Position numbers and translations under genes: made by a program. Below are positions 43,716 to 51,193 of a stretch of 64,000 nt of DNA, piece after piece. Origin of the DNA: Eggerthellaceae bacterium. Its GTDB lineage: Bacteria; Actinomycetota; Coriobacteriia; Coriobacteriales; Eggerthellaceae. The notes beneath the pieces are model-generated. The model saw nothing but the letters and a program-made list of their open reading frames with translations. It ran no database searches and was not told where the DNA came from. Position 1 is the first letter of the stretch, and each line of letters begins with the position of its first letter. The stretch is taken from assembly GCA_022644775.1 (NCBI GenBank), contig JALCHN010000002.1:1-64000 (forward strand), read 5' to 3'.

Positions 43716-43962
43716 CTGGCAGAGAATGGCCGATGTGCAGTAGTTTTCAAGGGTCGTTGGCAGAGATAGGCCGAAGTGCAGTATCCGAACGTGCGGAATC
43801 GCGTGAATCGCGTCCTTTGATCGTGCAGCCTTTCGTAAAAGCCCAGGTCAGGGTTTCGCGTACGAAGCCGGGCTGAGAGGTGCCGGCTCTTGCATACTGC
43901 ACAACGCGCTATCTGTGCCAGGAGACGGCGAAATATACTGCACTTCGCACGATTTCTGCCAC
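43716..43962. repeat. Four-copy 27-base repeat array, two direct and two inverted
   Basis: Copies lie at 43716-43742 and 43757-43783 on the plus strand and at 43895-43921 and 43936-43962 on the minus strand. Each reads approximately TGGCAGA, a variable centre containing CG, then GTGCAGTA. Copy starts are 41 bases apart in both pairs, so the array is a symmetric 68-base inverted arrangement around a 111-base centre. No open frame is supported here. Confidence 0.85.
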
Positions 43963-44007
43963 CGAAGTGAAGGTCACGGCCGGAAGTGCCGAGACGAGTC
44001 ATCGAGG

Positions 44008-44028
44008 GGCAGGCCACAGCGGCCTGCC
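44008..44028. repeat. Small perfect hairpin
   Basis: GGCAGGCC and GGCCTGCC flank a five-base loop. No U-run follows. It lies just outside the repeat array. Confidence 0.6.
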
Positions 44029-44328
44029 AGAGTAGCACCCGCAACTGCGACCTGTTAAACAAAGACCCTACGTTCCGAGAAGTACCTTTAGCAAAGTTTT
44101 TAATTCTGGCATTAATGATGAACAATGACGAAACGGGACGTACGATTTGAAGCCTCATCATATCGGGGCAGCGAGCCGCAGCATCGTTCCAAGATAGAAC
44201 CCGTGAAGCGATCCGCACGGTTTGCTGAACGCTCTGCATACAGCGCGCGCCGTGCTCCTTGCGAGCCCGGCCCTTCTGCGGGGGAGGGGCTCCCCGATCT
44301 CGGAACCCTCTCCCGGATACCGTGCGCC

Positions 44329-44819
44329 CTACAGTTTGCTGCTCCGGCGCATGAGCTTGGGAATCGACACGGTGATGAACACGGTGAGCAAGTCGCCCAC
44401 GTAGGCGAAGAGTTTAGTCTGCCAGGTGTTCAGATGGAGCAGAATAGAAAAGGCGTCGCCGACGCAGGCGCCGTAGGACATGTCCAGGATGTCGGGAGGG
44501 CGAGCGGGTTCTGGAACACACCCTGGTAGGCGGCGCCCGAAAGCTCAAGCGGCGCGCCGATGAGGATGACGGCGATTACGCGCGGAAGGCGCACGTTCAT
44601 GATCACGTTGCATTCGTTGGCCGTCCAGGTGATGCCCTACTGCGTGAACGTCGACAGCAGGATGCGCACCGTTTCCGCCGCGTCTACCTGGTGGCGACTC
44701 AGGCAGAGGGTCAGGATCCCCAGGTCGAGCACGACGATGCAGCAGACCAGGGACACGATCGAGAGCGGGGTGCTCCGCACGTCCCTTCGCCTGCGGATGG
44801 CCGCCTTCTGAGCAGCCGA
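44329..44819 (-). pseudogene. Truncated FecCD/BtuC-type ABC permease
   Basis: Read on the minus strand, the DNA encodes recognisable FecCD permease text: a first membrane helix (STPLSIVSLVCCIVVLDLG), an in-frame TAG, then NVRLPRVIAVILIGAPLEL with SGAAYQGVFQNPLA. A frameshift near 44490 follows, then DILDMSYGACVGDAFSILL and a stop after KLMRRSSKL. In intact relatives this region reads ...GxxxQxxxxNPLAsPdilGvs.GA. About 150 of roughly 340 residues remain. It would have imported an iron chelate, heme or cobalamin. Confidence 0.8.
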
Positions 44820-45065
44820 TGCAGCGCCGCCTCCTGCCGATGGCTGGATGGAGCGGCATCACCGCCGTGAAGAACAAGGACGTCTACGCCAACCCGTTGG
44901 GCGTGTTCCTCTGGGACCGCTATTCGTGCGAAGAGAAGCTGCAGGTGCTCTGGGCCGCGCAGAAGCTCAGCCCCTCGACTTCTACAGCGCTTGCTACGGC
45001 TACGAGCTCACCGAGGACGAGGCGAACCTGATTCTCGCCGCGAAGAAGATAATCTTATGGCTTAG
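44819..45065 (+). pseudogene. Fragment of an iron-type ABC transporter substrate-binding protein
   Basis: One frame gives GWSGITAVKNKDVYANPLGV followed by FLWDRYSCEEKLQVLWAAQKL. After a shift near 44967 another frame continues LDFYSACYGYELTEDEANLI. Together this is the C-terminal part of a TroA/FecB-like binding protein, with a deletion of about ten codons at the shift. The N-terminal two thirds, including the signal peptide, are absent. It faces away from the permease fragment, so the original operon has been rearranged. Confidence 0.78.
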
Positions 45066-45070
45066 CGAAG

Positions 45071-45104
45071 CGGGCGGCCCTCCCAGTGAGGGACGCCCGA
45101 TTTT
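45071..45104 (+). terminator. Terminator after the binding-protein fragment
   Basis: A bulged stem (CGGGCG/CGCCCG plus CCCTC/GAGGG) is followed by TTTTG. It is probably the surviving end of the decayed operon. Confidence 0.65.
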
Positions 45105-45146
45105 GTATCGAAGCAATGAGATGCGTCTAGAACGGCGCATTTGAAC

Positions 45147-45197
45147 TGGTCGGGTTAACGGGATTCGAACCTGCGACCCCTTGACCCCCAGTCAAGT
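45147..45197 (-). pseudogene. 3' half of a second tRNA-Pro(GGG), inverted
   Basis: On the minus strand the bases match tRNA-Pro from the anticodon stem through the CCA end. The first 31 bases equal the intact gene at 43491, and three changes follow in the T-arm and acceptor. The 5' half (acceptor 5' strand, normal D-arm) is missing; only a TTTGG remnant lies before it. It cannot form a functional tRNA. Confidence 0.85.
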
Positions 45198-45887
45198 ACG
45201 AGAGCCAAAGACGGAGCTCGAGCTTATCAGCTCTCGTCTAACTTTTTATGCATGCAGAAGGGGAGCTGTAAGCGCATTAGCTTAGCTTTCTGTTTCCTTA
45301 TTTTACGGGATCGAACGTTTGTTGCAACTCGATTTGTGTTCACAGAGCTGCCTAGAGGTGCTTCTTGCAACTCCGATAATCGATCCCGAAACCACAATAT
45401 AAATCGCGAAGACCCTTCCGCAAGCCTTAGCCGCCCTTCGCTTGCGTGCAGGCCGGCGGCTTGGTGTGTAAGGCGCTATAGGAATCGAGATGTCTGGGTG
45501 CCGGACTCGCTTCCCGTGCATCGTTTCAGCCGCGCGGAAGCGGCTTTTTCGTTCTGGACAGGAAAAGCATCGAAATGGCGCTCCCCGTACGATGCAACAA
45601 TCAGAGGCGGTATTTGGCGCATTTGTTCTAGTCTGCACCTTCTCGGAAGGACGTGGGTCGATTTACGCTTCACGGACGTGATCGCATTCTCCGCAGAGGC
45701 TCTACGGATTGGCTCGATACATGTGCCGTCGTCAATCGTGGGTCGGTTTCAGCCGTCGCTAAATCGCATAAGCTTTCGCTATCAGATGTCGGCGGCCTTT
45801 CCCGCCTGACCGTGCTTCGTTCAGGGAAGAGGATGGCTTTCGGCTCGCTGCCGAGGACCATTCTCTGCGCAGAGGCAATCCCGGCGC
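45198..45887. other. Intergenic stretch with no supported gene
   Basis: About 690 bases, AT-richer at 45240-45420 than the surroundings. Frames that stay open show no protein family or plausible composition. The only structural feature is a terminator-like hairpin at 45528-45549. Confidence 0.5.
45528..45549 (+). terminator. Orphan intrinsic terminator
   Basis: AGCCGC/GCGGCT with a GCGGAA loop is followed by TTTT. No intact gene upstream uses it. Confidence 0.65.
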
Positions 45888-46439
45888 CTAACCTGCAAGA
45901 AGCCTGCCGAGCGGCCGATAGCAGGCCACGGTGACGGCGGCGTTCACGGACGCCTTCCCCAGGTTGAACGGCGCCACGGCCGAAGGCACGAGGGACGTGA
46001 CGTCCTGATAGGTGACGTCGTGCACCACGAGCGGCGTAATCGCCATGTTGAGGCAGGACATGACGGCCACGACGGCCGCCACTCCCACAAGGGCGCCCAC
46101 GATCGCGAAGCCGAAGGTCGGCTTGCGGCGGTAGACGGCGCTCATCGTGAGCAGGAGCACGGTAGTCGAGGCGATGTTCATCAACGACCCCACGGGCGAG
46201 ACGATGAGGTGGGGAACCCAGGCGAGCACTGCGACGACCATCCCGACGGCCGGTCCGTAAAGCAGGGCGGCGAGCAGGGGCACGATGCCCGATGGGTCGT
46301 ATTTGAGCCAGTGGGCCTGGGGCGCCACGGGCAGTTCGATGAAGCTCAAGGTCATCGTGAGCAGCACGAGGATCACGATCGCGACGATCTGCTTGGCCGA
46401 ACGCTCGCTCCAGCCTTGCGGCAGTATGTCGGTCATCAT
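45888..46439 (-). CDS. ECF transporter S component, RibU-like (riboflavin)
   Basis: The 183-residue protein has about six membrane helices and matches the RibU style of ECF substrate-binding subunits: SFIELPVAPQAHWLKYDPSG, VPLLAALLYGPAVGMVVAVL, and a middle GSLMNIASTT loop. RibU captures riboflavin from outside and needs the EcfAAT module, which is not in this window. The nearby FMN-domain lipoprotein and apbE support a flavin substrate. The ATG has GAAGGAGC upstream, and a consensus TATAAT lies at 46483-46478. Confidence 0.75.
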   Translation of the reverse strand: MMTDILPQGWSERSAKQIVAIVILVLLTMTLSFIELPVAPQAHWLKYDPSGIVPLLAALLYGPAVGMVVAVLAWVPHLIVSPVGSLMNIASTTVLLLTMSAVYRRKPTFGFAIVGALVGVAAVVAVMSCLNMAITPLVVHDVTYQDVTSLVPSAVAPFNLGKASVNAAVTVACYRPLGRLLAG

Positions 46440-46477
46440 GAGGCGCTCCTTCGTGTCGTTGGGCCGTTGGGCCCTTC

Positions 46478-46524
46478 ATTATACGGCGCGCCCCCATCGC
46501 GGGAGGGGACGCGATGGGGGCGCG
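46478..46524 (-). promoter_or_regulatory. Promoter -10 next to a 15-bp perfect palindrome
   Basis: On the minus strand a palindrome (46524-46510 with 46501-46487, CGCGCCCCCATCGCG arms) ends 3 bases before TATAAT (46483-46478). The arms cover the -35 region. It could be the terminator of the preceding lipoprotein gene, although there is no U-run, or an operator for the RibU-like gene. Confidence 0.5.
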
Positions 46525-46566
46525 GCATGCGCCGCTGCAGAGGGCGCATGAAGCGAATAGCCGCCT

Positions 46567-47589
46567 TTAGGCCGCTTGCGCTGCGGTCTGCGCCGCTTTG
46601 GCGTAGGCGGCGGTGTCGACGAGCGTGGCGCCCGATACGGCATCGGGACCCGAGAGCTTGACCTGGTCGACGCTCTTGCCGGCGAGCGCGTTCTCGATCG
46701 CTGTCATCGAATCGAGCCAGGGGGTCGTCGCCTGGGCCTTTTCCTTCATCATCTGGGAATAGACGGTGTTGTTGGCTGCCTTCGAGGCGAGCACCTTGCC
46801 TTCGGCGTAGCCCTGGCCGAAGCCCTTGTCTGAATTGGGCACGGGGGTAAGCCCTGCGGTCGTGGCGTCGAAGAACTGGAATTCGTCGATGTTGGTGGCC
46901 ACCAGCGTCGATCCCTGCACGAGCGACACGGCGTCGCCGAATGCCTTCGTCCCGTGGCACGCTGCATTCGTGCGGCCCAGCTTCAAATCGGACCCGTCGC
47001 CGGTGTAGGTGCCCTGCACGGTGATCGTGTCATCCTGCGCTACCTGGGCGATGAGCTTCAGATAGCCGTTCGTGTCGACGAGCGTGGCGCCCGACACGGC
47101 GTCGGTGCCGGCTGACTGGATCTTATCGGGCGTTTTGCCCACGCAGTAGGCCTCGATGGCCTGAATGGACGCGAGCCAGTTCTGTGTGGAATTGGCGCTC
47201 TTCTTGATGAGTGCCGAATAGACTTCGTCGTTATCCGACTTCGAGATGAGAGTCTTGCCCGCGGCAAAGCCCTGGCCGAAGTCCTTGTCCGCATTCGGGA
47301 CGGGCGCGAGGCCTTCGGTCGTGGCGTCCATGAACTGGTAGTCGTCGACGCTCACGGCAAGGATGGTGCCGTCTTCGGCGGTGGCAACGACGGCTTGGCC
47401 AAAGCACTTCTCCCCGTGCGTGACCCCGTAGCCGCGTCTGAGCGTGACGGTTCCGCCCGCCTGGGAGCTCGCGCTGCTCGAGGAGGCGCTCCGGCCGGCG
47501 CAGGCGGTAAGCGCCCCGGCGCTCATCGCTCCCACGGCCATGACGATGCTTCCTTTGATGAAGTCGCGGCGGCTGAATTGAATGCTCAT
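46567..47589 (-). CDS. Tat-exported lipoprotein with two FMN-binding-like domains
   Basis: The 340-residue protein starts with a twin-arginine signal (FSRRDFIKGS), a hydrophobic stretch and the lipobox-like LTAC, so it is probably anchored outside the membrane. A short Ser linker is followed by two homologous domains (about 47-190 and 195-335). Both contain PVPN.DK.FGQG and end in DAVSGATLVDT, which fits the D-x-x-S-G-A-T flavinylation site used by ApbE (threonines near residues 169 and 322). The N-terminal halves (GYGVTHGEKCF; AACHGTKAFG) are unlike standard FMN_bind domains. It lies between a membrane LuxR regulator and a RibU-like gene, with apbE nearby. Confidence 0.85.
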   Translation of the reverse strand: MSIQFSRRDFIKGSIVMAVGAMSAGALTACAGRSASSSSASSQAGGTVTLRRGYGVTHGEKCFGQAVVATAEDGTILAVSVDDYQFMDATTEGLAPVPNADKDFGQGFAAGKTLISKSDNDEVYSALIKKSANSTQNWLASIQAIEAYCVGKTPDKIQSAGTDAVSGATLVDTNGYLKLIAQVAQDDTITVQGTYTGDGSDLKLGRTNAACHGTKAFGDAVSLVQGSTLVATNIDEFQFFDATTAGLTPVPNSDKGFGQGYAEGKVLASKAANNTVYSQMMKEKAQATTPWLDSMTAIENALAGKSVDQVKLSGPDAVSGATLVDTAAYAKAAQTAAQAA

Positions 47590-47719
47590 GCTGAATCCTT
47601 TCCCTCATGTCCCAGCGGCTCCATCCTGGGCCACGATGTGGGCGCTTGTGAATCGTCGCAGGGGTGGAAATCAGCGGGCGTGGCGGTGCGCGCGGCCTCG
47701 ACGAAAAGGGGGAGAGGGC

Positions 47720-49228
47720 TTATTTGCCCAGGTCAACTCCTTCGATGAGGTCCATGAGCTCCTCCCGGGAGGAAATGCCGAGTTTCTGGTAGATGTTCTT
47801 GCGGTGGGTGCGGATCGTGGATTCGGCGACCACGAGCTCCTGGGCGGCCCGTACCGCCGAGCGGCCGCGGCCGAGCAGGGCGAGCACATCGGTCTCGCGC
47901 GGCGTGAGCTTGTAGGCCGCCGCGATCGCCTCGCAGCGCTCGGCGTAGGTATCGACTGCCTGTTGAGCGGATTTCACCGAATCGATGCCCGCCAAGAGCC
48001 CGCGCCACAGGCGCTGGCCCGGCACGACGGCGAACAGGGCGACCGTGCCCGCCATGAGCGCGACGGCGGTGGGGTAGAGCGCAGCGGTGGCGCTGTCGAT
48101 GTGCAGGGGCGCGTTCACGATCAAATCGACCAGGCAGAGCGTGACGAGTGCCAGGCTCGCACCCGGCAGGGCGAGCGAGGACATGCGGCCGGCGGCCACG
48201 ACGAGCATGGTGCCCATGAGGGCGGCATAGACCACGCAGTAGGCCACGGCCCCGCTCATGACGGCCGCCCGCGTCTGCGCGGGGTCGACGAGCACCCCTA
48301 CAGCAAAGGTGGCGAAGGCGACGAGGGGCAAGAAGAAGCGATATGCGAAGGTGATGAGCCCCTGGTCGCTTTTGAAGCGGGCGAGCGGCGTCAACGCTGC
48401 GAGCCCCGCCATCGCGCAGACGGCATCGGGCAGGTCGGCTGCCTGGCGCACCGTGGGCATAAGGCCGCAGACCGCGTCGAAGAGGAGCAGCACGGCCAGG
48501 GGCGCCACGATGAAGAAGAGGGCGCGGGCAACGGGCGATTCTATTTGGCCGCCGTCGAGCAACGAAGCGTCCATATGGCCGAAGACGTCCCACCAGTTGC
48601 TCTGCTCGGAATCGTTGTGTCGGGAAGCGCCGCCGCGTCGTGCAGAGGCGTGCAGGCACCCCGCGATAGCGACGACGGCGCTTGTAGCCAAGAGAGCGCG
48701 GGTGACGTCGGGGCCGGCGAAGGCGAGCGCGATGCTCGCCGCCCCGATTGCCAAGCAGATGCCCACGGTGGTCGCGAGCGCGCGTCGGAAGTCGGCGATG
48801 CCCAAAAGGCTGAACCAGGTGAGGGCGAGCACGGCCGACCCTGCGCCCGTAAGCAGGCCGGCCGTCGTTTCCCAGGCGAAGCCCGAAAGGATGCCGAAGC
48901 TCCAGGAGGCAAGCACTGCGGCGCCCGCCGCATAACAGGTGGCGCCCGCAAGGAGCACGGGGCGGCCAATTCGTGCGTAGGCGGTTTTCAGCAGGCAGAC
49001 GAACAGGTAGCCGAGCGCAACTGCCATGACCGCCAGACAGAAGGCGTGCAGAAAGGGGGCCGACGAATCGAGGACCCGGCTCTCTCCGTCGGCGCCCCGA
49101 GCGATGACCTTGTCCCAGGCGCCCAAAGCGGGAAGGGTGAGCGGGCTCGTGGCGGCGAAGACGAACAGGGCGACCGCGTCGAAGCCGCGAAGCGAGCCTG
49201 CTTGCCAGTGTCGGTCTTCTGATCGCAT
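47720..49228 (-). CDS. LuxR-type regulator with polytopic membrane sensor
   Basis: The 502-residue protein has about twelve membrane helices (residues 15-410) and a C-terminal LuxR helix-turn-helix (about 432-495: LTPRETDVLALLGRGRS, VVAESTIRTHRKNIYQKLGI). This architecture is greatly expanded in Eggerthellaceae, often beside respiratory or flavin-dependent enzymes. The sensed signal is unknown. ATG 49228 is chosen because AAAGGAAGG precedes it and the hydrophobic region starts normally; the much longer open frame upstream is antisense to apbE. It is divergent from apbE and upstream of the flavoprotein gene on the same strand. Confidence 0.88.
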   Translation of the reverse strand: MRSEDRHWQAGSLRGFDAVALFVFAATSPLTLPALGAWDKVIARGADGESRVLDSSAPFLHAFCLAVMAVALGYLFVCLLKTAYARIGRPVLLAGATCYAAGAAVLASWSFGILSGFAWETTAGLLTGAGSAVLALTWFSLLGIADFRRALATTVGICLAIGAASIALAFAGPDVTRALLATSAVVAIAGCLHASARRGGASRHNDSEQSNWWDVFGHMDASLLDGGQIESPVARALFFIVAPLAVLLLFDAVCGLMPTVRQAADLPDAVCAMAGLAALTPLARFKSDQGLITFAYRFFLPLVAFATFAVGVLVDPAQTRAAVMSGAVAYCVVYAALMGTMLVVAAGRMSSLALPGASLALVTLCLVDLIVNAPLHIDSATAALYPTAVALMAGTVALFAVVPGQRLWRGLLAGIDSVKSAQQAVDTYAERCEAIAAAYKLTPRETDVLALLGRGRSAVRAAQELVVAESTIRTHRKNIYQKLGISSREELMDLIEGVDLGK

Positions 49229-49360
49229 GACGCCCTTCCTTTCGTTACGGGACATTCGTGCCCTCGGTTGGGCGTGGCGTACAGTATAGTTGAAGGCCGA
49301 ACGAGCAGCGCCGACGTCCGCCGCTTGCGCCGGCTGCCTAACTGAAAGGGGCTCATCGCC

Positions 49361-50293
49361 ATGGATACGCGGGAATTCTTCCTTTTCGACACGGTCAACA
49401 CCGTGACGGCGCCCGTCCTTTCCGACGAGACGATGGCGGCGGTCGAGTCTGCCTGCCTGCGCTACGAAAAGCTCTTTTCTCGCTTTGACGAAGGCGGCGA
49501 GCTCTACCGCGTCAACCATGCGCGCGGCCGCGAAGTCGAGGTCGACCCCGAACTTGCCTGCTTCATCGCCCGGGCGCTCGACTACTGCGCCGCTTCCGAC
49601 GGGCTCTTCGACATCACGATGGGCGCGGTCACGCGTTTGTGGGACTTCAAGCACGGCACGGTGCCCGCCGAAGACGACGTGCGGGCTGCCCTTTCCCACG
49701 TCGATTGGCGCGGCGTGCACGTGGGGGAGGCGAGCGTACGGCTCGACGACCCCGAAGCGGTTCTCGAGCTCGGCGGCATCGCCAAGGGCTACATCGCCGA
49801 CGGCGTGCTCGACGTCCTTGCCGATCGCGGGGTCGACCATGCGATCGTGAACCTGGGCGGCAACGTGGCCGTGCGGGGAGGCCGTCCCGACGGGACCCCT
49901 TGGCAGGTGGGTCTGCGCCAGCCGCTTGCCTCGCACGACATGCCGATTCTCCAATCCTTCGCCGTGGTGGGCGTGACGAACGGGTCTGTGGTGACGAGCG
50001 GCGTCTACGAGCGGGCCTTCGAGCGCGATGGGCGGTCCTATCACCACATCCTCGACCCGCGCACGGGCTTTCCGGCCCGCACCGACGTCGTGAGCGCGAC
50101 CGTGATCTCGCCCACCTCCCTCGACGGCGACGGGTATTCCACGACGCTCGTGCTGATGGGCGTCGACCGCGCGCTCGAGTTCGCCCTCGCCCGGCCCGAC
50201 CTCGACATCGTCTTGGTCGACGACCACGGCCAGGTGCTCGCCACGCCTGGGGTGGGCGAGCGCATTCCTTTCCGGCTGGTCGACGGCCAGTAG
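49361..50293 (+). CDS. apbE: FAD:protein FMN transferase ApbE
   Basis: The 310-residue protein is ApbE: FFLFDTVNTVTA, FSRFDEGGELYRVN, ELGGIAKGYIADGVLDVL, IVNLGGNVAVRG, GSVVTSGVYERAF, HHILDPRTGFPA and VISPTSLDGDGYSTTLVLMG (Mg2+ and FAD binding). It attaches FMN from FAD to a Ser/Thr of the D-x-x-S/T-G-A-T motif. The divergent lipoprotein with two such motifs is the obvious substrate. No signal peptide or lipobox is visible, so an internal location, with flavinylation before Tat export, is possible. TATAGT at 49285-49290 is a candidate -10. Confidence 0.94.
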   Translation: MDTREFFLFDTVNTVTAPVLSDETMAAVESACLRYEKLFSRFDEGGELYRVNHARGREVEVDPELACFIARALDYCAASDGLFDITMGAVTRLWDFKHGTVPAEDDVRAALSHVDWRGVHVGEASVRLDDPEAVLELGGIAKGYIADGVLDVLADRGVDHAIVNLGGNVAVRGGRPDGTPWQVGLRQPLASHDMPILQSFAVVGVTNGSVVTSGVYERAFERDGRSYHHILDPRTGFPARTDVVSATVISPTSLDGDGYSTTLVLMGVDRALEFALARPDLDIVLVDDHGQVLATPGVGERIPFRLVDGQ

Positions 50294-50299
50294 GGCGCG

Positions 50300-51193
50300 C
50301 TAGGAGCGCTCGCTCCGCGTGAAGGCGGCCATGCGCTCCAGCGCATCCTTGTGCTCGGGGAAGGCGCTCATGAGGGCGCCGCAGTGGGGCAGGTCCTCGT
50401 AGCAGTGCGCCTCGACGCGCACGTCGCTTGCGCGCATCTCGTCTGTGAGCAGCTCGTTCTGCTCGCGGTACATTTCCCGGCCCCCGTAGAGTAGAAGCGT
50501 GGGCGGGAAATGGTGGTCGAAGGTGATGCTGCGCGGGTTCACGAGCGCGCTTTCCAGCGAGAGCGGGCCGAAGAAGCTCTTCTGCATCGTTTCGGGGAAG
50601 GCGCTCGACACGAGCTGGTCGGCGCCCTCGTGGGCCTTAAGGCTCGCGCGCTGTTCCCCTTCGGCCAGGCCCGTGTCGGGCGAGACGCAGATGAGGCCCG
50701 TGGGCTTGGCGTCGGTCTGGGCGCAGATCGCCAGGCAGAGGTTGGCGCCGATGCCATCGCCGGCGAGATAGGTGTTCTCCTTGCCCTGCTGCACGTAGGC
50801 GTCGATGTAGAGCCGCTCGATCCAGTTCATCGCGTCGATCGCGTTGTGGCCGGGGCCTTTGGGGTAGCGGCCCACGATCACGCGGGCCTGGGCCGCTGCG
50901 GCCAGGCGGGCGGCCGCAACCAGCTGGAAGGACAGGGGCTCGAGCGTGCCGGCGCCGCCGGGGGCGCACACGATCGCCGTGCGGGGCGCCGCGCCTTTAG
51001 GCTCGAAGGCGACGTAGAGGAAGTCTCGGAAGGCGCCCTCCTCTACACGCGCCGTGCGGGCGGCGGCGCGGGGTACGTGCATGTCGGTGCCGGGGTCGGC
51101 GGCATAGGCTCGAAGCGACGACTTCACCAGGTTGCCCAGCTGGTGGTTGACGAAGCCGGCGACGGCGTCGAAGGCCCGTGCGCGCTTGCTCAT
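50300..51193 (-). CDS. Alpha/beta-hydrolase of the HSL type with substituted nucleophile
   Basis: The 297-residue protein follows the hormone-sensitive-lipase layout: APGGAGTLEP where HGGG is usual, ARVIVGRYPKGPG, the nucleophile elbow AGDGIGANLCLA, TLLLYGGREMYREQ and EDLPHCGAL with the late His. In relatives the elbow reads GDSAGGN; here the serine is glycine, so hydrolase activity is doubtful. The ATG at 51193 overlaps the ygiQ stop (ATGA), so it is translated with ygiQ. Confidence 0.8.
   Translation of the reverse strand: MSKRARAFDAVAGFVNHQLGNLVKSSLRAYAADPGTDMHVPRAAARTARVEEGAFRDFLYVAFEPKGAAPRTAIVCAPGGAGTLEPLSFQLVAAARLAAAAQARVIVGRYPKGPGHNAIDAMNWIERLYIDAYVQQGKENTYLAGDGIGANLCLAICAQTDAKPTGLICVSPDTGLAEGEQRASLKAHEGADQLVSSAFPETMQKSFFGPLSLESALVNPRSITFDHHFPPTLLLYGGREMYREQNELLTDEMRASDVRVEAHCYEDLPHCGALMSAFPEHKDALERMAAFTRSERS

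Noticed and set aside
43716-43962. Possible CRISPR array at the 27-base repeats
   Set aside because: Copies are degenerate, few, and in opposite orientations, unlike CRISPR repeats.
45252-45809. A 185-codon frame between the tRNA fragment and the RibU-like gene
   Set aside because: No family resemblance, no ribosome site, and a terminator hairpin lies inside it.
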